The notes below the pieces were generated by a model. It was not told the origin of the DNA and ran no database searches. It was given only the letters and a program-made list of their open reading frames with translations. This document shows, one piece after another, positions 59,728-64,000 of a DNA stretch of 64,000 nucleotides (the first letter of the stretch is position 1; each line of letters starts with the position of its first letter). Both the position numbers and the translations under genes were made by a program. The DNA comes from Benincasa hispida (taxonomy: Eukaryota > Streptophyta > Magnoliopsida > Cucurbitales > Cucurbitaceae), in assembly GCF_009727055.1 (NCBI RefSeq), contig NC_052350.1:28934000-28997999 (forward strand), in the 5' to 3' direction.

Positions 59728-61312
59728 TGATAACGGGCCGAAATGCACGTTATTACAGTAATTATTAAACAATGTAGGGTTGCATTGATAAAATATATAA
59801 GATTGCGTCCAAAAAGCATTAAGTTCATGACATTGCAGTTGCATGCATTCATCGCATGAAAACATTTAATTTTTGTATTTTTATGCAGAATATGCGTTGA
59901 CGTAAGGCGGAAAATGCAATCACAAGAAATCAACGGTCGAGCGCAGCGTCACCGCAAGACTTTGTGGTGATTTGTGCTCGCAAACATCTTCTCAAGAAGG
60001 ATTGCCGCATAGAGTCAGCGCAACTTGGTGGGCACATTTGGGTGAAAAGCATAATAAATCACGATGGGACAGAAAGCTGATGATGGTCGAGTCGAATTAA
60101 GTTGATAAGTCGCTAACGAACTACTGTAGCAAGTACACCCAACTTTTCGGTGACAAATATTCGGCACATCAGACAGAGAATTAATGCCATCCTATCAGTG
60201 CAATCATAAGAGAGAAGAAGCCTTTCACCCCAAAGCTCTATAAATATCGAAGGCAGCCTTCAGAGAAGGGGTCGTTCGTATAATTTGGTCATCTCGAGAG
60301 AGAACCCAGAGGCGTGGAAAAACAAAGAGAGGGTCGACTTTCGCGAGAGCGAGACTATCTTTTGAACAGAGTAGAAAAGACAATGTAAAAGTCTTGGGAA
60401 GCAAGAGATTGCTACCAGGCTCTTTATTCTCATCTTGCATTGTTGTTTTGTATTTCGACTCTATATCTATAAAATGAAACTTACTTATCTACATTTGTTC
60501 ACTCTCTTAAAAGTACGCATGAGTAGCTAAATTTATCAAATGGGTTGAGAAGAACTAAGCTAACATGACCTAGGATCTTCATTGCATGCGATTATCTTGA
60601 TTTATGTTGTGTCCAACATCCCTTTAGAGCTACTCGAGAGAGTCTAAAGAAAGAACCTAAGACTTGAGAGAGCTAGGTTAGAATCTAGACTCGAGAGAGC
60701 GAGATTAGATCTGCATAAGCGAGAGATAAGGACTTAGAGATAAGCTCTGTTTGCCAACATGCATCGCATGCACCCTAGAGATAGGTTATGATATTATGTG
60801 GTTGCCTTGTATGTGTGAATGTCAATTGTCATCGCATAAACAATAATAGAGGCTTATGTGTAGGTCCTATAGACATATCGCATATATCGCATGCGTTCTA
60901 GACTTAAAAGCCGTATCATTTGCGTTAAGAGATGATTTCCTATCGTATGTGTGTTGCATGATCGTATAACATGAACACATCCTAGAAAGTGTTAGCTGAA
61001 CCCCTTCTCAACCCGTTCCCCACTTATTCATCGCATCTACCATATTATCAACTCTTTTCATAACTCCACCGCATACATTTATTTTATACCGCAAACAACA
61101 ATCCAAAACAACTATTTGATTTATTGGTTACTGCAAAGTCTTCTTGAAAATTATCATTGCATACTGTTTTCTTTAGTCCCTGAGTTCGACGTTGGACTTG
61201 CCAGGAAACTCAGTAGGGTTTACATTTGGATTCTGCTGAGAAAACTTGTTGCTCAACGCATTTCCATCACTGCATTTCATTCCATTATTTCATCATATAA
61301 AATAAAGCATCA
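59728..61312 (+). repeat. 3' LTR of element 3
   Basis: 1585 bp from TGATAACGGG to GCATCA, homologous to the LTRs of element 2. Its first ~215 bp match the truncated 5' LTR 53949-54163. It begins with an imperfect hairpin with a GAAA loop. Confidence 0.9.
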
Positions 61313-62720
61313 AATGCATCCCTCAAATTCACTCAAATCTTCTTTATTTATTAGAGATGAACATGCAAAGAAGAATGCTGCATGAGTTGCAGTTCATGCT
61401 TGGAGAAATGAAGAGGAGGAAATGGGATTTGTATGAGCATGTAGAAGATGAGTAATGAAAAAACTCATTTTTCCATTTATGCATGTTTTTTAACTTTTCA
61501 ATTTTTCTCAAAATCAAAACCGATTTCAAAATCTATTTTGATTTTAAAATTGAAAATTTAATTTTATAAAATTAATTTCATAAATTAATTTTTAAATAAT
61601 ACTAATTAATTTAATATCAAATATTAAATTAATTTTTGCACAAATTCATCTTCATATATTTAAATCATATTAAAATATAAAGTCTCCTATTCCATTTAAT
61701 TCTAATTTGAACGTTTCAAATTAACTTATCAAGCTACTTTAAAGCTTATCCATTTACAAGCTAGTAGGGGGACCTCGCGGACCTATAGATCATAGGCTCC
61801 AACGATCCGAGATTAATCAGCTAAACTCATTAGATTGATCTAACCCCCATTGGTTAACTAGTGGGTCACTCCACTATAGCCCAAAGTTGAACTCCCTTCA
61901 TTGTAGATATATTATGTCCACTTTATATAACCATAATCAGTAAGTCGATCCTTCACAGGTTGTTCGTAATCACAGTTGGGTCAATATAACCGTTTTACCC
62001 CTGTGAATACATCTTATTCCTTAAGTTCCCACTGACCCTCTAATGAACAATTCTTATTCATAACACCTATGAATCAAGTCCTTTCTCTATCATGAGAACG
62101 CGGGGCCTTGATTGTTCAAGACCTGGAATCAGTACTTAAGAGAATAACCTATCTGTTAACCCTAAATTGGGTAGGAGTCAATTCCATCTTGCAGGGCTAT
62201 GTCCTCAGCTATTCATCCGGTCTTATCCCCAAACTGGGAGGCTTATTGAGCAAAGTTGTTGGACTACTTTCACCGTTTGCAAATCAAAGGATAATCCCAA
62301 ATAAATAGGAGTTCATAGCTAGCTCAGAATTAAGATTGAGTTAACCTAGGTTATTCGATAAATGAAATAGTCAGTTTTAACAGTAAACAGTTGTTATAAA
62401 GAAAAGTGACTATTTTCGTGGTCCAGTCTATATGCAAACTCATTGCATAGGATGCCCCCACTCACATGTCTTAACGTGAACTATCTGTGGATCACATCAT
62501 TTGTAGCACTTTACAACTTCTTGTAACAACTACAAAGTGGACCGCATCTAATAGTTTTACCAGGATGAGATACCCAATTTCACCCATATACTTATTAGAC
62601 CATTTAGACTATATAATGTTAACTTGATCCTGTTTATAATAGAATGAAAAATCAACAATTTATTATTATTGATAAATAAAATGTATAACACGAACTGCGA
62701 GTTCTATGACATTCCCAACA
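61313..62720 (-). mobile_element. Right part of the same TGTTGGG-family LTR
   Basis: It resumes after the nested element and ends at 62720 with ...CCCAACA, which on the - strand is the LTR start TGTTGGGAATG. The block near 61765-61800 corresponds to the tract near 24090-24130 in the rearranged copy, so these two are a closer subfamily than the copies at 18723 and 28739. Confidence 0.65.
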
Positions 62721-62747
62721 GAAGAGCTCAAACTTAAGGAGAACCTA

Positions 62748-63134
62748 TGTAATGCCCCAGTCTCAAGATTTAGATCAGAATTCAAAATTCATATTCGGCA
62801 CCTTATTTGCCCCGATATTCTCTGCATTCCCTGCAACTAGACACATTATCGTCTTAGGCTTCCAAGACTTAAGACTATCCCCATAAACCAACATTGGTTC
62901 TTTCAGCATGCTTTGTCCTCACTCACATGCATCTTAGGAAATTTCCCAGGAGGTCACCCACCATAAGATTGCTCCAAGCTAAGCATGCTTAAGCCAACGA
63001 AAAGAAAGGTGCACCTTGAGTGACTTCTATTCTTTTAAGCCTTTCTTAACCATACTTTCATGTCCTCAGGATCCCTCTCATTCGGATATGGTCTCGGTTC
63101 ATTCATGTACCCCTCCTAAACTTAGATTGTTACA
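62748..63134 (+). mobile_element. Cassandra-like LTR with 5S-rRNA-like promoter
   Basis: The unit starts TGTAATGCCCC and may end GATTGTTACA. On the - strand 62944-62992 reads like the 5S rRNA internal promoter: TTAAGCATGCTT (A-box side), then GGGTGACCTCCTGGGAA (C-box, nearly identical to plant 5S). A downstream CGAAAAGAAAGGTGCACCTT word (62997-63016) also occurs in Cassandra-type LTRs, from memory. The flanks (ACCTA, TGCTC) give no duplication, so borders are provisional. Confidence 0.6.
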
Positions 63135-64000
63135 TGCTCATTAGCTTTTGCTTAGTTCATCCACGAAACACATCTTACTGGGAGAGGTTCACCAAGAATA
63201 GGTCTAGTGGAATTTCAAGGATGAAATTTTTTTAAGGGGGTAATAATTTGTAAACCCTAAATATATTTTCCTTCACTAAACTTTAAGAAGTACCAAGCAA
63301 TGGCTACACTCAATATGCTAGAGTTCAGCTTAAGAAACTCAGGAATGGTACGAGTGAATTGGAAGAACTATGCATCCAAAAGTGCCTTATTTATAGTAGT
63401 CTCCAAGCCCTCTTCTTGGGCCAGCTCCTCCTTGGCTGCATGTCAAGATGTCTTTTGAAGGACTGATGTGGAAATGTGGATCATGTCCCAGTTTCAAATT
63501 TCACAGAGAATTAAAATTACAGAAGAACATTATGCATATCAAAACAATTTTACAACATGCTTTTAAAATTAAACAGAAAGAATAGGATTAGAATTATTCT
63601 AACCTTTGAAAAACCAATTCTTCACGATAATCCTCCTCGATTTGATCACGAACTCTTAAAAAACAAACACCCAAAAACTACAACAAAAGCAACCCAATTT
63701 GGACACCACCAAGAGGTAATCTTTTGTATTCTCCTTAGGGTAGGGTGAGAATAAATAAAGTTGTGGGCTCTGTCTATTTTGGACGAGGGAGGAAGAATTT
63801 TCTAAGAGAGAACTTTCTAGGAGAATTACATAGGGAGAATCTCACACACAGACCAACACTATGTGATCTCCTCAGTGAAGAAGATGAAATACCTAAGAAA
63901 ACAACTCCCACACTTCCACAATTTTACTAAGAGAAATACGGGGAGGGAAGTTGTAACTCCCGTCCTTTAATTTAAAATTTAATTTAATTTAGTTTATATN
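63135..64000 (+). mobile_element. Tail of a Gypsy element: polypurine tract and LTR start
   Basis: The word TTTCAAGGATGAAATTTTTTTAAGGGGG (shown as positions 63213-63240) matches the C-terminal end of a chromovirus-type pol followed by a polypurine tract at 63234-63241. An LTR-like TGTAAACCCTAAATAT starts at 63249 and runs to the window end. No coding domain is visible otherwise. Base 64000 is ambiguous. Confidence 0.45.

Larger units (their letters stand above)
53949..61312 (+). mobile_element. Athila-like Gypsy element 3 (7364 bp) with AATGC target duplication
   Basis: It is flanked by AATGC at 53944-53948 and 61313-61317 and starts TGATAACGGG, ending GCATCA. Order: truncated 5' LTR (53949 to about 54163), gag, rearranged gag-protease junction (55080-55225), acidic linker, RT, RNase H, integrase, non-coding spacer, polypurine tract 59714-59727, 3' LTR 59728-61312. 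The 5' LTR lost about 1.4 kb together with the primer site and gag start. It lies within an antisense TGTTGGG-family LTR. Confidence 0.9.

Noticed and set aside
1..64000. tRNA genes
   Set aside because: No segment with both A-box and GGTTCGAATCC-like B-box at cloverleaf spacing was found; the TGGTATCAGAGCC words are primer sites, not tRNA genes.

Overview
The window is nuclear plant DNA, almost certainly a dicot. One spliced, single-copy type gene occupies the first 12.5 kb and the rest is a repeat landscape dominated by nested LTR retrotransposons. Dense TGATAGA-type palindromic arrays and the retroelement mix suggest a cucurbit, but that is inference from memory of such genomes. No intact autonomous element, no bacterial-style operon, no tRNA gene and no CRISPR array were found.

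Region 1 (1-12514, + strand): the 3' sixteen exons of STT3, the catalytic subunit of oligosaccharyltransferase. The reconstructed coding part is 590 codons plus stop, in frame throughout, and includes the catalytic WWDYG motif; the 5' exons lie before the window. Its introns carry retroposons: a Copia-plus-LINE chimera within one target-site duplication (1677-5094), a small LTR-like repeat (6213-6790), an antisense 3'-end retroposon with its own duplication (7284-7744), a MITE-like unit (8031-8362) and a decayed LINE (about 9440-10866).

Region 2 (12515-25512): AT-rich intergenic DNA with a hairpin MITE-like unit, a broken coiled-coil gene fragment, an antisense Copia gag remnant, large TGATAGA arrays split by a solo LTR with a perfect 5-bp duplication (18723-20876), further LTR pieces with an initiator-Met-tRNA-type primer binding site, and a Tat-type RNase H remnant.

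Region 3 (25513-about 49980): an old Athila-like Gypsy element (element 1, + strand: LTR, gag, protease, then a deletion of RT to integrase, then an accessory Glu/Lys-rich ORF with a plant-transposon-protein type domain). It is split by a non-coding LTR element at 28739-33269 (TGTTGGG family) and by an antisense Athila-like element 2 (37728-48780). The 3' LTR of element 2 is itself interrupted by a 1.9-kb insertion with a CCCAC duplication.

Region 4 (50921-64000): a 2.6-kb solo LTR (near-perfect 5-bp duplication); an antisense TGTTGGG-family LTR split by a third Athila-like element (53949-61312, duplication AATGC, + strand); a Cassandra-like LTR with a 5S-rRNA-like internal promoter; and the tail of another Gypsy element.

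All retroelement genes are broken by stops, frameshifts or deletions, so only STT3 is a credible functional protein gene here. The most unusual signals are the Copia/LINE chimera, a terminal hairpin shared by the Athila-like LTRs with compensating arm changes, a duplicated CACGTG-containing motif and triple polypurine-tract-like motifs upstream of the Athila 3' LTRs, templated filler DNA at deletion junctions, and CGATCG palindrome clusters in the TGTTGGG-family elements.
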